Positions 32,331 to 41,616 of a stretch of DNA of 64,000 bases are shown here, piece by piece. Each line of letters opens with the position of its first letter. Position 1 is the first letter of the stretch. The DNA is from JACKBK01 sp963707275 (GTDB taxonomy: Bacteria; Chloroflexota; Anaerolineae; JAAEKA01). The position numbers were made by a program, and so were the translations under genes. The stretch lies in contig CAVPPH010000010.1 of NCBI GenBank assembly GCA_963707275.1, positions 62,001 through 126,000 of the forward strand. The letters run 5' to 3'. The notes under the pieces were generated by a model, which worked only from the letters and a program-made list of their open reading frames with translations, made no database searches and was not told the DNA's origin.

Positions 32331-34230
32331 TCCGGGCGGTGTCCTGAAGCGCTATCTGCCGCTGATTCTGACGCCACGGTGCCCGCTGCGCCAACCGACG
32401 ACGACACCCACGCCAACAAGGACTGCACAGCCTACGCAAACGCCGACGCCCACGGCGACAACGCAGCCCGGGCGATGGGTGACCAACGGCCCCTATGGCG
32501 GCAGCGTTTGCGGATATGGCCATGTCGCTCAGCAATCCCGACGTCCTGTATGCCGTCATGGGCGGCGCCGGACTGTTCAAAACGATCAACGGCGGCGACA
32601 ACTGGTCACAGATGGCTTCCCCAGAGGGAAATCTCAGCGCATCTACGTTGCGCCAAACAATCCCAGTGTGGTGTACGCAGGTACAGGCAATGGCATCTAC
32701 AAGAGCGTCGATGGCGGCGCTACCTGGACGCACAAAGGGCTGACTGGCATCCTTGTCAAGGCTATCGCGATCCATCCATCCAACCCGCAGGTCGTCTATG
32801 TAGGTGCCAGAAGTGGAACTTCTACTGGCGTCGTGTTCAAAAGCACCGATGGCGGCGAGACCTGGCAGCAGAAGTTCTCTGAGGCGAATCTTTGGGTCAA
32901 TACTCTGCTGATTGACACGACAATTCCCAACAGGATCTATCTCGGCGCGTCGGGCGAACCGCAGGGGTCTGGGGGTGTACCGCAGGGCCTCCGTATCAGC
33001 AGCGACGGCGGCAATTCATGGAACTCGCACAAGGTGACGACTCTCGAGTGGAGAAGCCGTGACCGTACTGGCGATGACGCCCATGGGATACACCCCGCCT
33101 ACGCTGTATGCCGCGGAACGCAGTGCGACGTACAAAAGTACCGACGGCGGTCTGACCTGGATCAGAGCATGGCAAACAGCCAGTTCTCATAGATGCCCAG
33201 TCTCTGGCCGTCGATGCGCAGAACCCACACGTCGTGTACGCCGGTGGAGGGGGTATTCGTGGGCTGCCGGCTACCCCTACGCCTGACTGGTATCCGCACG
33301 ATCAGGGTTCCAAATCGAGGCTCTGGCGGAGCGCTGACAACGGGGCGACCTGGGCAGCGCAGGGATGCCGGGCTGCCGGGAGAGGTCGCTACGAGCATCG
33401 TGATCGATCCCCGCAGCGGCCGCCTGTTCGTCGGCCTGCGCTCGGCCGGGGTGTATCGCTCCAGCGATGGCGGCGGCAGTTGGCAGCTTGCCAGCCAGGG
33501 CATCACTGCGACCAACATCCAAGGCCTGGCAGCCGATCCCGGAGGCTCCGGGCGGGTGATTGCCGCCATCGAAGGGCCAAGCCACCCATGGCCGTTACAG
33601 CCGGCGCGGGCGCGCCATGGCTTTACCTGATAGGCGATGATACGCCAACGAATGTCGGCGCGGTGGCGGTCGATCCGGCGCATCCATCCACCTGGTACAC
33701 CGGTGATGGGTTGGTCGGCAACTGGCGATGGGTGTACACGTTCCGGAGCAGCGATGGTGGCAGTACCTGGACCGCCAATCAGTTGCTTTACAAGACAGAT
33801 GGACCCGTGGGCCAGGTCGTTTATCATCGCGTGTTTGCCTTGGCAGTAGATCCCGGCGACGCCAGCACCGTGTTGGCTGCGGTCGCCGAGCAGCGAACAG
33901 CGTATGGCGGGGTGTACAAGAGCACCGATGCCGGCGCCAGTTGGTCCCGCACCCTGCCTGATTGGGCTACAGCGCTGGCGTTTGATCCCACGTCGCCAGG
34001 CCGGGTATATGCGGGAGCAGTGCGCTACGGGAAGGTCTTTAGCTCGACTGACAGCGGTACTACCTGGACCCAGATCGGCGGCAGCACGTTGGAAGCGCTA
34101 CGCGTGTACGACATTGCAGTGGCTCCAAACGGACACGTGTATGTGGCGACCAACGGCGGCCTTCAGAAATGGAACGGCACAGCATGGAGCACGGCGACAG
34201 GATTGCCGTCGGTCCCAACCATAGCCCTGG
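32331..34230 (+). CDS. Asp-box (BNR/sortilin-like) propeller region of the same exported protein, frameshifted
   Basis: The region opens with LKRYLPLILTP flanked by two Thr/Pro-rich linkers, then NGPYGGSV. About ten Asp-box repeats of the form (Y/F)(K/R)S(T/S/V)DGGxTW follow, near 32580, 32705, 32840, 32995, 33130, 33320, 33455, 33750, 33920 and 34040, alternating with VVYAG or VLAAV strands. Such repeats form large beta-propellers in sialidase- and Vps10/sortilin-like proteins and in extracellular glycan or protein-binding domains. Frame changes occur near 32500, 32640, 33050, 33190, 33370 and 33590. The last repeat runs straight, in frame, into a family 5 solute-binding protein. Confidence 0.72.
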
Positions 34231-36159
34231 CGATAGATCGCGTCCAGCGACCCCGTCATCAGCTCTTCTCCGGGTTGACGCGCCAGGACGAGGAGACTGG
34301 AGCCATTGTTCCTGACCTGGCTGAGTCATGGACCGTCGCGCCTGACGGCATGAGCGTCACCTTCAATCTGCGCAGTGGCCTCCGCTGGAGCGATGGCACG
34401 CCGCTGACAGCCTCAGACGTGGTGTTTGGCCTGGATCGCGCCAGACAAAACAGCCCTTACAACTGGATTCTAGACTGGGTTGGTGTTAGCAACGCAACGG
34501 CCCTAACCTCGCGTCTCGTCCGCGTTGATCTTTCGCGGCCACACGGCGGGGCTCTGTTGTCAGTCATGGCGACATTCTACGCCTTTCCGGTTCCGGAGCA
34601 CGCAATTGCCGCGTTCGGTTCAGCATGGGCTGACATCAGTCGTATTGTCACCAGCGGACCCTATCGATCCGGGGGCGGCGGCCTGCGGCCGCTGATCCTG
34701 GAGAGAAACCCGCTCTACCACGATGCCAGCGGTGTCGCTATCGACAGAGTAGAGTTCTATGCCCACTCCGATGCTGCGGCAGCGACTCATGCTGTACGCC
34801 AGAGGTGGTCTTGATACCACCTTCGTCTACGATGACGCTATGGTGAACGCAGATCCTGCTTCTGCGGAACGAGCGCCGCTCTACAAGCACGTCCTGCAAC
34901 CTACTACTACGGCTTCACCACAACGAAACCTCCGTTGGACAATCCACTGGTGCGCAAAGCCCTGATAGCGGCCATCGATCGGGCTGCCCTTGTTGCCAAC
35001 GCTGTGGGCGCGGGTGTGCCGTCGACCACCTTTGCTCCACCCGGGGTGTTTGGCGCAGTTGCGCCTGGAAGCGGCATCGGGATTGACTATAACCCGGCGC
35101 AAGCACAAGCCTGGCTGACGCAGTCTGGCGTGTCGCTCCCGTTTACGTTGAGGCTGGCTTTTGCAACCAGTCGTCAAATCAACCAGCAGCGGTTGCGCAG
35201 TTCCTTGCCAATTCGTGGGAGACAGTCCTCGGCATCGATGTGGTGATCGAGGAGTGTCCCTGGGCAGACTATTACCCGTGGATCCATCCAACCACGCCTG
35301 TCGAGGAGATGCCCCATGCGTGGGCTCTTGGCTGGTGTGCTGATTACATGCACCAGCATGACTGGGTCCATGAGTTGTTCAACTCACATGCCAGCTTCAA
35401 CTTCATCCGCTGGAGCAATGCGGAGTTTGATAGTGTCACCAGCCTGGCGGCAGCTTCCGACGATCCCGCTCAACAGGCCGCGTGGTATCGCCGGGCTGAG
35501 GAGATCCTCAACGAGGAGCAGGCCGGTATCCTCAGCCTGTACTGGACTACATCGTCGCAGTTGAGCAAGCCCTATCTACAGCGCACCCAGTGCCCATGCC
35601 TGGGCTGAGCAGATCCGCAATTGGTCGTTCCGGCCGGGCACAGGGGAGGCGAGCGCAGCCGGCGGCAGCGTGCAGTCGGCTGATGGCCGTACCGAGGCTG
35701 ATTTTCCCTCCGGTGCGTTCTCGTGCCGATGTCGATCTGGTGCTCGATCACTTGACCGTTTTGCCTGGCAGCGCGGGCAGCAAGGTGTCAGCCAACCGGA
35801 CATTCCAGATCAGCGCCCTCGATGCCTTGACTGGCGATCCTGTGACGCCTGACCCTGCTCATCCCGCAATGCTGACCATGCAATACACCGATTGGGAAAA
35901 GGGCACCATCATCGAAGACACGCTGCGGCTCTACCGCTGGAACGGCAGCGCCTGGCAGCAGGAGAATGCCGCTTTCGACTATACCAACAACACGGTGAGC
36001 GCTTCGCTGCCACACCTGGGCGTGTTTGCCCTGTTAGGCGACACCCATCGACTCTGGCTGCCCACGCTTATTCGCCATAGCTCCGTAGGCTACCGGGCAT
36101 CTGATGGCGGCACATCGTGCGCACTTCAGCGCTTTGGTCGCATGAAGTGCGCACTGTGA
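34231..36159 (+). CDS. Family 5 solute-binding protein region fused to the propeller, with C-terminal module, frameshifted
   Basis: From about 34250 the frame reads QLFSGLTRQDEETGAIVPDL, AESWTVAPDGMSVTFNLRSG and SDGTPLTASDVVFGLDRA, the N-terminal core of DppA/OppA-type peptide-binding proteins. After frame changes near 34800, 34905, 35180 and 35590 come LDNPLVRKALIAAIDRAALV, WALGWCADYMHQHDWVHELF, FIRWSNAEFDS and ILNEEQAGILSLYWTTSSQL, and then a separate C-terminal domain (FPSGAFSADVDLVL, RLYRWNGSAWQQENAAFDY, HLGVFALLG) ending RLWLPTLIR. The first 50 or so residues and signal peptide of a normal binding protein are missing because the propeller joins directly. No transporter genes are adjacent. 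Confidence 0.7.
36117..36154 (+). repeat. Inverted repeat overlapping the end of the giant gene
   Basis: GTGCGCACTTCA (36117-36128) pairs with TGAAGTGCGCAC (36143-36154); a third arm GTGAAGTGCGC follows at once. The last codons of the reading frame lie inside it, so the true stop may be earlier. Confidence 0.65.
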
Positions 36160-36202
36160 AGTGCGCTAGCGCCGGTAGCTCTTGCGGGTATGCCACTGTC
36201 GG

Positions 36203-36250
36203 AGCCAGCCTCTGCGATCTGCAAGCAGCGCAGAGGCTGGCTTTCTTCAT
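36203..36250 (+). terminator. Intrinsic terminator after the giant exported protein
   Basis: A perfect 14-bp stem, AGCCAGCCTCTGCG (36203-36216) with CGCAGAGGCTGGCT (36229-36242), 12-base loop, followed by TTCTTCATT. Confidence 0.8.
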
Positions 36251-36331
36251 TGAGATCAGCTCGAACGGAATCGCCCTGAAAGAGGCACGACGTTGTTGCG
36301 TGCTCGCGCAACAACGGTGTTGACGGTTGGA

Positions 36332-37076
36332 TTACGTCAGCAATAACAGCAGCGCCGAGATCACCAGGAAAATCAGGATTACCGCCTCGAACGTCCGCTG
36401 ACTGACCCGTATGACGAACATCCGTCCCAGCCAGACGCCCACCGGCACCAGCGGCAGCAACCAGGCGACGTTGACGATGCGCGCCAGATCGAACAGGCCG
36501 GCCGTGTAATAAAAAGGGATCTTGATGTAGTTCAGAATCATGAAGAACAGCGCGGTGGTGCCGATAAAGACCCGCGGCTGTAAGTTCTGCATCAGCAGGT
36601 AGATGGTGGCCGGGGGACCGCCGGTGTTGGCGATGGCCGATGAGAAGCCCGACACGCCGCCGCCGATCAGCCCGTGCCACGGCCGCGGCTGGTAGCGGAA
36701 GAAACGCATGATGCGCGGCTCCAGCGCCCGATAGAGGGCAAACAACAGGATGAGTATCGCGAGGAAGGTGCGCAGCACGTCGGGCGACACGTTGGTCAGG
36801 AAGAGCGTGCCGATGGCGACACCCACCAGCGCGCCGGGGATCAGCAGCAGCACCTGTCGCCGGTCCCAGCGCCGCCAGTGGAAGCCGACCGCAAACAGGT
36901 CGCCCACCATCAGGAAGGGCAGCATCAGCGGCACCAGCTCAGGCACCGGCATCGTCAACGCCAGCAGCGGCGTCGCCAGACGCGGCAAAGGAGGAGCCCA
37001 AGCCCCCTTTGCCAAGACCGATGATGAGCGCGGTGAGCGCAAAGATCAGGTAGAAGCCGGGAGACGGGTTGGTCAT
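36332..37076 (-). CDS. TauE/SafE-family (TSUP) membrane permease, one indel near the N-terminus
   Basis: From ATG 37076 the first frame reads PGFYLIFALTALIIGLGKGGLGSSFA, the family-typical first helix with the GKGG motif. A one-base indel near 36985 then moves it to the frame of LATPLLALTMPVPELVPLML and seven or so further helices (GALVGVAIGTLFL, GGGVSGFSSAIANTGGPPATIYLL, FEAVILIFLVISALLLLL). The 745-bp span is 3n+1. The duplicated half-motif with SxxxxxxGPP is as expected for TSUP proteins that move sulfite, sulfonates or organic anions. Substrate is unknown. Confidence 0.82.
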
Positions 37077-37209
37077 GGGAAGGGGATGGTCAGAGGTCAG
37101 AGGTCAATGGTCAGCGGCGGTATGCCAGCGGACATTATACCTCCGGCGGGCGGATTCAGGGTATTTGATGGCCAACGCGACAGCCAGATGGGGCCGAAGC
37201 GCGCCGGTG

Positions 37210-37237
37210 TTGCGCGTTGCGCAATATGATGTATAAT
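37210..37237 (+). promoter_or_regulatory. higBA promoter with overlapping operator; leaderless transcript likely
   Basis: TTGCGC (37210-37215), 16 bases, TATAAT (37232-37237). The -35 is part of a perfect palindrome TTGCGC-GTT-GCGCAA (37210-37224), a natural site for autorepression by the antitoxin. Only seven bases separate the -10 from the toxin ATG, so the mRNA probably begins at or next to the start codon. Confidence 0.65.
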
Positions 37238-37244
37238 CCAACTC

Positions 37245-37523
37245 ATGATCAAGTCGTTCGAGCACAAGGGACTGAAGATGTTCTTTGAAACCGGCAACGT
37301 GTCGGGGATTGATCCCGCTCATCGACAAAAAATCCGGATTCGGCTGACAGCGCTGGACACTGCGACCAGCATCGAAGACATGGATTTGCCCGGTTTCCGC
37401 TTGCATCCCTTGAAGGGCGACAGACAAGGTGCGTGGGCGATTGATGTCAGCAAGAACTGGCGTATCACGTTCGAGTTCTTTAACGGGAATGCCTACGTTG
37501 TGAATTATGAGGACTATCACTGA
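37245..37523 (+). CDS. higB: HigB/RelE-type toxin
   Basis: 92 residues. MIKSFEHKGLKMFFETG, FRLHPLKGDRQGAWAIDVSKNWRITFEF and YVVNYEDYH are the diagnostic segments of the HigB plasmid-killer family of RelE-fold ribosome-dependent mRNA interferases. The toxin gene precedes the antitoxin, as in most higBA loci, with a 1-bp stop/start overlap (TGATG). A palindrome over the promoter suggests autoregulation. Confidence 0.92.
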   Translation: MIKSFEHKGLKMFFETGNVSGIDPAHRQKIRIRLTALDTATSIEDMDLPGFRLHPLKGDRQGAWAIDVSKNWRITFEFFNGNAYVVNYEDYH

Positions 37524-37813
37524 TGAGCATGTATGATCCACCCCACCCAGGCGAATTCATTCGGGAAGTCTATCTCGAGCCGTTTGAAATCAGCTCGCGC
37601 ACAGTGGCGGCCAAGCTGAAGGTATCCCCGTCCACGTTGACGCGCTTGCTCAACGGCACGAGCAGCGTCACACCGGAGATGGCCCTGCGCCTGTCCAAGA
37701 CCCTGGGCCGCTCACCGGAAAGCTGGCTGGCAATGCAGAACAGTTACGACCTCTGGCAGATGCGGCAACACTTCGACATCGATCAGGTTGAGAAGCTTGA
37801 GTTCGCGTCCTGA
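37523..37813 (+). CDS. higA: HigA antitoxin (XRE helix-turn-helix)
   Basis: 96 residues. The HigA signature HPGEFIREVYLEPFEISSRTVAAKLKVSPSTLTRLLNG, in two contiguous parts, spans residues 8-45 and contains the helix-turn-helix; VTPEMALRLSKTLGRSPESWLAMQN completes the family pattern. It neutralises HigB by binding it and represses the promoter. Translation is coupled to higB. A strong terminator follows. Confidence 0.93.
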   Translation: MSMYDPPHPGEFIREVYLEPFEISSRTVAAKLKVSPSTLTRLLNGTSSVTPEMALRLSKTLGRSPESWLAMQNSYDLWQMRQHFDIDQVEKLEFAS

Positions 37814-37860
37814 CAGGTTTTGCCTGGCATGACAGACCACCGGAAGAAGAATATCACAGC

Positions 37861-37936
37861 GCTCGCTTGATCCGGACGTCGGTCAAGCGAGCAGCCAGAA
37901 CGAAAACGGAGCCGGCGAGCCGGCTCCGTTTTCGTT
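37861..37936. terminator. Double hairpin, bidirectional terminator
   Basis: GCTCGCTTGA / TCAAGCGAGC (37861-37892) is followed by a perfect 18-bp stem, 37899-37916 with 37919-37936, with a 2-base loop and A/T tracts on both sides. It separates higA from the convergent minus-strand catabolic block and can serve both. Confidence 0.85.
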
Positions 37937-37962
37937 CGAGTGAAAATGCTGAAGCAGTTGTC

Positions 37963-39087
37963 TCAATCCGGAAGCGTAAACCCCGGCAATCGCACAATCG
38001 CGCCACCCTGCAACGCCGACTGGTGGGCGCAAATGCCGACGCAGGTCCAGTTGGCGCTGGTGACGGCGTTGGGCCAGGGCTCTCTCCCCGCCGTCAGCGC
38101 TGACACGAATTCGTTGACCAGATGGGGATGCGAACCGCCATGCCCGGCGCCCTGAATGAACGACAGATGCGCGGCGTCCTGGATGGTGGAGGTGAACATC
38201 TGGATCTCCTCCGGCAGCCGGTGGGCGTAGTCAGGCACGCTGACTCGCTCGGGGATCTCCGGTTCCGGCTTCTTGGCCGTGTGGATGACGTGCTCTTCGT
38301 CCTCGATCAGCGCCCACTCGAAGCTCTTTTTGGAGCCGTAGACGTCGAAGGACTCGCGATACTGGCGAGCGGTATCGAAGAGGCACCGCCAGATGTGGGC
38401 GGCCACGTCGAAGTCCTTGATCTTGATGTGACAGGACTCGACGGCGAACGAACTGCCCGACTTCACTGCCAGCCGCTCGTTGATGGTCCCCGATCCGAAG
38501 CAGGAGACGTACTCGGCGTGCCCCTTCACCAGCCCCAGCACGGGAGAGACGACGTGGGTGGCGTAGTGCATCGGTACCATCCGCTCCCAGTACTCCGGCC
38601 AGCCTTCCATCTCCTGCGGATGCGACGCCTGCATGTACTGCAGCTTGCCCAGTTCGCCTGCCTCGTACAGTTCCTGGATGAACAGGAACTCGCGGCTGTA
38701 GACGACCGTCTCCGCCATCATGTAGGTCAGGCCGGTCTCCTTGACCAGGCGCACGATCTCCGCGCACTCCTCGATGGTGGTCGCCATGGGCACGGTGCAC
38801 ATGACGTGCTTGCCGGCCTTGAGCGCCGCAATCGACATCCAGGCGTGGTCACCGATGGGCGAGTTGATGTGGACGAAATCGACCTGCGGATCGGCCAGCA
38901 CGTCGTCGTAGTTGGTGTAGCGGGTTTCGACGCCAAAGGCGTCGCCGATCTTGTTCAGCTTCTCGACGTTGCGCTGGCAGATGGCGTACATCGTGGCGTT
39001 GGGGTGCCGCTGGTAGATGGGAATGAACTCCGCGCCAAACCCCAGGCCGATGATGGCCACGTTGACGGGACGATCGATAGGTGTCAT
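37963..39087 (-). CDS. Gfo/Idh/MocA-family oxidoreductase 1
   Basis: 374 residues, intact. VNVAIIGLGFGAEFIPIYQRHP is the Rossmann dinucleotide fold; DDVLADPQVDFVHINSPIGDHAWMSIAALKAGKHVMCTVPMA carries the family EKP-like site as TVP, so the canonical catalytic Lys of EKP is replaced. The C-terminal half (KPEPEIPERVSVPDYAHRLPEEI...AAHLSFIQGAGHGGSHPHLVNEF) is typical of inositol/sugar dehydrogenase relatives. Likely an NAD(P)-dependent dehydrogenase acting on a sugar or sugar acid. It is the last gene of the minus-strand catabolic island. Confidence 0.85.
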   Translation of the reverse strand: MTPIDRPVNVAIIGLGFGAEFIPIYQRHPNATMYAICQRNVEKLNKIGDAFGVETRYTNYDDVLADPQVDFVHINSPIGDHAWMSIAALKAGKHVMCTVPMATTIEECAEIVRLVKETGLTYMMAETVVYSREFLFIQELYEAGELGKLQYMQASHPQEMEGWPEYWERMVPMHYATHVVSPVLGLVKGHAEYVSCFGSGTINERLAVKSGSSFAVESCHIKIKDFDVAAHIWRCLFDTARQYRESFDVYGSKKSFEWALIEDEEHVIHTAKKPEPEIPERVSVPDYAHRLPEEIQMFTSTIQDAAHLSFIQGAGHGGSHPHLVNEFVSALTAGREPWPNAVTSANWTCVGICAHQSALQGGAIVRLPGFTLPD

Positions 39088-39099
39088 GGGTGTGCTCCT

Positions 39100-39201
39100 T
39101 GGTTGGCTGGTTTATGGAAACGATTTTGCCGCGAATTGCACGAATTTCACGAAACTGATCCGGAGAAATTCGAACAATTCGGAAATTCGTGGCTGAATTG
39201 C
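39100..39201. repeat. Degenerate GAATT/CACGAA spacer
   Basis: Between LarA-like and Gfo/Idh genes the sequence is a run of GAATTGCACGAATTTCACGA-like text (39131-39165) and its partial inverted match (GGAAATTCGTGGCTGAATTG, 39180-39199). No gene. Confidence 0.5.
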
Positions 39202-40491
39202 TCACGCTATACGAGCGGTTGCCTCGCTCACATAGGGAATAGTCAACGGGCCGTCGGGCATGACGCAAATTCTGGCGTATGGGCCGTAGCGTCCTTGCAG
39301 ATCGGCCACCGTCGCGGCGATGTCGCGGCAGGGGATAAACAGCGCCCGCTCGATCTGTGCGTCGTTGAGGCCGTCGCTGTAGACGTAGACCTCGGCCCGC
39401 TGCTGGATCAGCGCCTGGGTCTGCACCTGCCACTGGTCATGCGCCTGAAAGCCGGGCTGTGCGATCAGCTCAAGGATGCCTTGCGGCGAGCCGGCCTGCG
39501 CCAGCAATGCGGCGTATTGGCCGTGGTCCGGCAGGCCATCCTCGCAGGCTGCCGCGGCAATGATCGCCCCGCCGTCGCGCACCACGCGCGCCGCCACGCT
39601 CATCCCCTTCACCGCCTGGTAGAGGTTCTGGTCCAGCGGATAGCCGCTGTTGGTGGTGATCACCACGTCGTACGGTTCATCCACCGCCGCCATCGCGCTG
39701 GCGCGGACGAACTCGCAGCCGGCCGCGTGCGCCTGCAACATGTCGCCGGCAAAGACGCCGGTGATCTGGCGCTCGCTGTTGAGTGTCACGTTGAGCAGAA
39801 ACGTCGGCTGGGTGCTCAGCGCCACCTCGCGCATCTCTTCCCAGATCGGATTGCCTTCGAGAATGCCCCAAGTGGATCGCGGGTCGCCGATCATCTGCAC
39901 GCCGTGGTTGGTGAAGACGCTCTCTGCGCCGGCCAGCGAGGGCAGGATCGCCTTGGGACCGCCGCTGAAGCCGGCGAAGAAGTGCGGCTCGATGAAGCCG
40001 GTCAGTATCTTGACGTCGGCCGCCATATAGGCGCGGTTGATGCGCACCGGATGGCCGCGACTGGTCGCTGGCAGGGAAACCAGATTGTCGTCGTCGAAGC
40101 AATCGTGCTGCAGGCAGCGGTACGAATCGACGACCGCGTCGCCCAGCATGGCGCGCAGCTCAGCCTCGGTCTGCTTGCGATGCGTGCCCAGCCCGTTGAG
40201 CAGGGTGATGTCATCGCGCTGCACGCCTGCCCCTTCCAACTCAGCCAGCAGCGGCGGCAGGATGCGGTCGTTGGGCGTCGCGCGCGTGATGTCGGTGTGC
40301 ACGATCACCACCGTGTCGCCCGGCTTGACCAGACCAGCCAGCGGCGGCGCCGCGATGGGGTCGCGCAACGCGGCCAGCAGCGCCGCCTGCTCATCAGGCA
40401 GCCCGGCCACAAAGCGCGGCAGGATCACATCCGTCGTGTCGGGCAGATCAACATGGAGGCCGCTGCGGCCATAGGCCAGTTTCACACGCAT
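39202..40491 (-). CDS. LarA-family nickel-pincer racemase/epimerase homologue
   Basis: 429 residues, intact. Spacing of the key residues matches LarA exactly: GTHR with His104 (LarA His108), IEPHFFAGFSGGPKAI with His170 and Lys180 (His174/Lys184, ten residues apart), and FTNHG with His196 (His200). Lys184 is where the pyridinium nickel pincer is attached in lactate racemase. Homologues racemise or epimerise various 2-hydroxy acids. No larB, larC or larE cofactor genes are nearby. In this context it could epimerise a sugar acid produced by the oxidoreductases. Confidence 0.88.
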   Translation of the reverse strand: MRVKLAYGRSGLHVDLPDTTDVILPRFVAGLPDEQAALLAALRDPIAAPPLAGLVKPGDTVVIVHTDITRATPNDRILPPLLAELEGAGVQRDDITLLNGLGTHRKQTEAELRAMLGDAVVDSYRCLQHDCFDDDNLVSLPATSRGHPVRINRAYMAADVKILTGFIEPHFFAGFSGGPKAILPSLAGAESVFTNHGVQMIGDPRSTWGILEGNPIWEEMREVALSTQPTFLLNVTLNSERQITGVFAGDMLQAHAAGCEFVRASAMAAVDEPYDVVITTNSGYPLDQNLYQAVKGMSVAARVVRDGGAIIAAAACEDGLPDHGQYAALLAQAGSPQGILELIAQPGFQAHDQWQVQTQALIQQRAEVYVYSDGLNDAQIERALFIPCRDIAATVADLQGRYGPYARICVMPDGPLTIPYVSEATARIA

Positions 40492-40494
40492 AAC

Positions 40495-41557
40495 TCACAC
40501 CATCCAAACGGTTTGTCCCGTCTCGAACGACCGGATCGTGTCCCAGATCATGCGAAACGAGTTGAGGTTGTCCTGCACAGCGGTCGCCGGACGTTCGCCG
40601 CTGCGAACCGCGTGAACAAACTGGTGCAGCAGCAGCGCCTGGCGTTCGCGCGCCATCTTGATCAGCGGCACGCTCCCAGGCTTTTCGTTCAGGTACTGCG
40701 GATAGCCCTGCGGGTCACCGGTTGTGGCAGTGCGCCGCTGCACCGTCACCCGGTCGTCGCGCAGCAGCAGCACGCCATGCTCGCAGTCGAAGCGCCAGTC
40801 GGCGTTCCACGGCGTCTCACGGCCGGTCGCGCACCATGAGCCGGTGTAACTGACCTGCACGCCGCTGGCGAAGCTGAGCAGCACGCTGGCCGACGAGTCG
40901 CCCTTCCACCAGTCCCACGGGGTGCGCCAGGCAGCGACCGTAGATCGACTGCGGTTCACTGCCCAGGAAGAAGCGCATCATGTCGAAATGGTGGATCGAC
41001 ATATCGACCGTCAGTGGATAGGCCAGCGTGTCGTGGAAGCCGCTGCGGATCAGGCTCTTGAAGAACTCGACCGTCACCGCGCCCACCGCGCCCAGTTCGC
41101 CGGAGGCCAGGATCTGGCGGACGGTCTGCGCCTGGCGCGAGTAGCGGTAGTCCTGCGAAACCATGTGCAACACGCCGGTGCGTTCAGCCGCGGCCAGGAT
41201 CGCCTCACCGGCCTCGATGCTGTCCGCCAGCGGTTTCTCCGACAGGACCGGCACGCCTGCCTCCAGCGCTGATACCGCCATCTCGCGGTGTGTGGCTGGC
41301 GGCGTGACAATCAGCACGCCATCCGGCTGCACGAGGCGTAGCGCATCCACATAGGAAGCGAAATGCAGCTTGCTATCCAGGCCATGTTGCTCGAAACGCT
41401 CGCGTGCCAGGTCCGGGTTGACCTCGACCGCGGCCACCAGTTCCACCTCGTCAGAGGCGGCGATGACGCGCAGCCAGTGGTTGCCCATGCTGCCAAGGCC
41501 GGCCAGCAGCAGGCGAAACCGCGGTTGCGCTGGCTCGTGTTGTCTCTTTCTTGCCAT
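40495..41557 (-). CDS. Gfo/Idh/MocA-family oxidoreductase 2, one indel
   Basis: The N-terminal part from ATG 41557 reads FRLLLAGLGSMGNHWLRVIA, PDGVLIVTPPATHREMAVSA and VPVLSEKPLADSIEAGE with the intact EKP motif, then LTVDMSIHHFDMMRFFLGSEPQSIYGR. Near 40925-40945 the frame changes and continues AWRTPWDWWKGDSSASVLLSF to the stop at 40495. The span of 1063 bp is 3n+1. About 353 residues in all. An NAD(P)-dependent sugar dehydrogenase of unknown substrate, 3 bp upstream of the LarA-like gene. Confidence 0.85.
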
Positions 41558-41616
41558 CGGATCACCTATGACTCATAGCGGGGTTGATGGAATCCGTGAG
41601 TCGGCGTGTCATAACC

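Noticed and set aside
38122..40839. A 905-codon open frame on the plus strand
   Set aside because: It is the antisense of the intact Gfo/Idh and LarA-like genes, His/Arg/Val-rich with no domain; long shadows are expected in high-GC DNA.
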